This document shows, piece by piece, positions 61,002 to 64,000 of a stretch of 64,000 bases of DNA (positions are counted from its first letter, which is position 1; each line of letters begins with the position of its first letter). The position numbers and the translations under genes were made by a program. The notes below the pieces were generated by a model that was not told the origin of the DNA, did no database searches, and saw nothing but the letters and a program-made list of their open reading frames with translations. This DNA is from Dillenia suffruticosa. Taxonomy: Eukaryota > Streptophyta > Magnoliopsida > Dilleniales > Dilleniaceae. Where the stretch lies: positions 5,001-69,000 of the forward strand of contig JAVTVX010000020.1 in NCBI GenBank assembly GCA_033439265.1. Reading direction: 5' to 3'.

Positions 61002-61210
61002 ACCCCTTTACGGATCCATCGTGGATTAGGATCTATATTCTCACAAAGAAAAGGGAAATGTTGTTTAGGACATCGTTCTCTTTCCATTGGTCATTTGTTT
61101 CTTCTCTGTTCTATCTTATGTACGTGCAAAAGGATCAGATAACGTAATCCAGATTATTCAATTCAGACTAGTTGCTCATGTTTTGGTGTCAGCCATTGCT
61201 AGTTCGAATT

Positions 61211-61545
61211 TTCCAAAAATTTTCCTGAGCTTGATAAAAATTCAACATAGTTCTTATTTGCATGAAGACTAGAGCGAGTGAATGGTGAGATTTTGATCTC
61301 GTATTTCTGCCTTTTATTTCATTTTTTTTCTTGGTTTTAAGATTTAGGGTTTAAAGTTTAGGATTTAGGGATTAGGGATTAGTGATTGATTCTTCCAAAA
61401 TTTATAAAAAATAGTTTATAAAAGTTGCTTTGATTCTTCAAAAAATTTTCCTTCAGCTCGATCGAAATTCAACATAATTCTTATTTGCTGGAAGACTAGA
61501 GAGAGTGAATGGTGAGATTTTGATCTCGTATTTCTACCTTGGTTG
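61211..61545. repeat. Direct duplication with about 225-bp offset downstream of URGT
   Basis: The block TTTTCCT..AGCT(T/C)GAT(A/C), ATTCAACATA, TTCTTATTTG, GAAGACTAGAG, GAGTGAATGGTGAGATTTTG and ATCTCGTATTTCT is found at about 61211-61315 and 61436-61540. The sequence between holds degenerate TTTAGGG-like words (about 61340-61385). Confidence 0.75.
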
Positions 61546-64000
61546 TTATTTTATTTATTTATTTATTTATTTTTTCCCCGGTTTTTAGGTTATCTAGTGA
61601 CTTCATGGAGCGAGTAAATGAGATTTTAACGAGTAAACCCTTGATTAAAATGCTCCATTGTAATGAGAGACATCAAACCGAGGCATCTAAAGAGCTTTGC
61701 GTGTAGTTTTCTCGTGGCTCCACGTAGCCAACTATGACTATTTAGAAAGAAACAGCAAGATATCTTCGCTCAAAGTTAACTCTTATGGAGTGTTTGAACA
61801 AATCCCCCGAGGGAAAAAGTGGAACAGTAGAGACGGTTAAACTATGTTGGGAATGACGTGGTAACAACAAAGCTAATTTTGGTCTTATTGGTGGATATGT
61901 TTGCTGGAGAGAAAAACTAATGGGAAAAAATTATAAGGATAATATTTTAAAATGTAAATGTTATTTTTATAATATTTTTATTTTTATTAAACAATTGGGT
62001 ATGTAACATTCGTAAATTGGGATATGCATATGTAATATGGAATTTTTCTTGACTTAATTGGATATTACCCCTCGAATCGTTTTAGTTGATTATTCAAAAA
62101 TTCAGTTTAGTGATAAGGTAATGTATTATATCAAATGTTTTTAAATTAATTTAGTACCATGGGTCAATGTGAGATAAGTTGAACATTGTTGAATATATTT
62201 CTTTTCCCAAAAAGATCGAATTAAATAATTGAAAAAGTGAAAGTATATTTAATTTACCTATTCTCAATTACGAGTATTTATGGAGTAGCCATGTAAAATG
62301 ATATTTAAGTTAAGAATAAAACAATAAATTATTATTTATTGACTTTTGTAGATATTTATTTTGGAGTGTAACTCTAATTATTAAGTATAATTAATTAAAA
62401 TTAAAATAATTTTAATGTGATTGGATTACGATATAATTATTTTTAAAATTAAAATAAATATGTTCTATTTTTTTTATTTTAAAACTCAACTAATATTGGT
62501 TGGTTACTCGATGTGAAATTATCCGTGTAAAATTAATTCGAAAAGAAGAATGATATAGAAAGAAATTTGAGACTACATTGTATCTTTTATAAACTATTAC
62601 AACCGTTTCATAATTTTTAAAAAGTTGTTACGTTGATTTGTAATTTTGAAAACCTTTTATAACTATTTCGTAATTCTAAAAAGTATTATTGTAATTTGAA
62701 GAGTTAGAAAAGACATGCAAGCTCCTACAAAAAAAAACAAAGACATGCAACCTTTAGAGTTCTTTGTGTCATATTTAAATCCCCACTTTAAACGTTTGGT
62801 CTCTCTTTAGAATTTTATTCTTCTTTTTTAATTGAAATACAAATATAATTAGGAATTAGGATATTCTATATACATTAGAAATATATTCATATTGATGGAG
62901 CATTATCATAAGATTTAAGATCCGTCAAACTTACGACCTAACAGACAGAATACACCGAAACGTGTTGTCGATATGGAATGTATCTCATGGTCGATAGACA
63001 CGGCTTACCCTCTCAATACATATCAATATTATCCTTCTAGGTTAGTTGTCTGATTGGTTAAACTCTTGGGAAAGCATTCTCGCTATTTGATCCACTAAAA
63101 TAATATTTATATTTTTCTAAATTGTGAAAACCATCTCCCGTAATTAGGAAGGAGACATTTAATTGCTACTAATAAAAAAAGGAATTTCTATGACAATTTA
63201 GACTTTTCTTAACTAGTAAAATTTTAAATTTCTTGAAAATCTTTCATTAGAAATCCTATAATTGCGAGACATTTTCATAAAAAAAAATTAAGATTTTCAC
63301 ACCATGAGAGCGTACGAGACTTACTATGCATAGAGACTATATATATATCATGAAGATCATCGGTCAGATATATTCTTTTGACTCTACACTTAGCACACAA
63401 AAGATAATACAGAGTTCTCTCTTTTTTTCGGTTTGTTTCTTTTTCCAAAATCACTATCTGACTTGAATGTTGGAATTTCCTCTACTGAAACACCCTCCAA
63501 TGACATTTTGCAATTCCCATCATTCAGAAGGTCCAATAACTACTCATCACATTTGAGTCATGAAGTTACTATCTGTGGAGCAAGACCCACCCTCAACACA
63601 TATGTATATATATCCACACAGATTAAAAAATATAAAGTATGAGTTAGAAAACATAGAAGCATTAGATGCGAAATTTTATGCAAAATTTGGTATTTATTTA
63701 CTAGAGAAAAAATGACTATATATTTAAAGTAGTACAATTTTTATTGGAAAATCAAAAGATTAAATTAGATAGAGAAAAATAAATTTTAAAAATTTTAATT
63801 GTTATCTCTTAAATTTATTCCAATGTCATGTTTTTGTCATTGGTTTCATTCAAATTTAAATAAGTAGTAAACTCTAATTTATTAAAAAAATGAGATAGAT
63901 ATAATATTGATTTCGATAACAACAAAGAGAGAATAGAAAATCAATTAAATCAATTAAATGAGAGAAAAGGATTGATCCAAAGACCAAATTAATCTCTCTT
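61546..64000. other. AT-rich right flank, no gene recognised
   Basis: Both strands were read for domains without success. A GC-richer patch at about 62925-63010 (with AACGTGTTGTCGATATGG) stands out but matches nothing I know. The small open frame at 63433-63642 has no conserved motif. Confidence 0.5.

Noticed and set aside
1-64000. CRISPR array, bacterial operon, provirus or organelle insertion
   Set aside because: No spaced identical repeats, no bacterial gene clusters, no plastid or mitochondrial genes were seen; all evidence fits plant nuclear DNA.

Overview
This is a plant nuclear window, most likely from a dicot or other broad-leaved angiosperm with a repeat-rich genome. The evidence is large AT-rich introns (up to 10.7 kb), GT-AG splicing, LINE, SINE and Ty1/copia retroelements, telomere-like CCCTAAA repeats and plastid- and Golgi-targeted plant gene families. 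I see no organelle, bacterial or viral region and no tRNA or rRNA gene.

Four protein-coding genes can be assembled. (1) 6243-7055, +: an intronless, GC-rich NADPH-type short-chain dehydrogenase/reductase of 270 aa. (2) 15671-30470, +: a 10-exon DnaJ/J-domain protein with the plant DnaJ-X C-terminal region, 402 aa. (3) 43082-34294, -: a 7-exon chloroplast ABC1/UbiB-type atypical kinase, 711 aa, best matching ABC1K3. (4) 46414-60867, +: a 5-exon Golgi nucleotide-sugar transporter of the URGT (UDP-rhamnose/UDP-galactose) group, 344 aa. The exons of (2)-(4) were joined by hand; every junction keeps frame and uses GT..AG. Genes 3 and 4 are head to head across 3.3 kb.

The rest is gene debris and mobile DNA. 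At 940-1135 there is a fragment of a GH17 beta-1,3-glucanase exon. At 7624-10386 a decayed L1-type LINE sits inside degenerate telomere-like repeats. At 10525-13472 (minus strand) lies an NF-YC pseudogene broken in two by a 2.36-kb insertion with an 8-bp target-site duplication. The pseudogene has eight in-frame stops, all readable as C-to-T changes at glutamine codons. LINE fragments lie in DnaJ intron 6, ABC1K intron 2 and URGT intron 2, and a 5'-truncated LINE tail lies at 33501-33750.

The 10.7-kb second intron of the URGT gene holds a LINE, a SINE-like unit, a copia RNase H fragment and a nearly complete 5045-bp Ty1/copia element (54390-59434). That element has 440-bp LTRs, a GTGTC target-site duplication, a primer-binding site, a polypurine tract and one gag-pol frame interrupted by only three stop codons. 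Its six LTR differences are all transitions, so insertion was recent.

I did not find a convincing undescribed biological system. The most informative items are the split NF-YC pseudogene, the young copia element inside an apparently functional intron, the DnaJ-URGT linkage that recalls Arabidopsis, and several unexplained repeats and coding-like patches.
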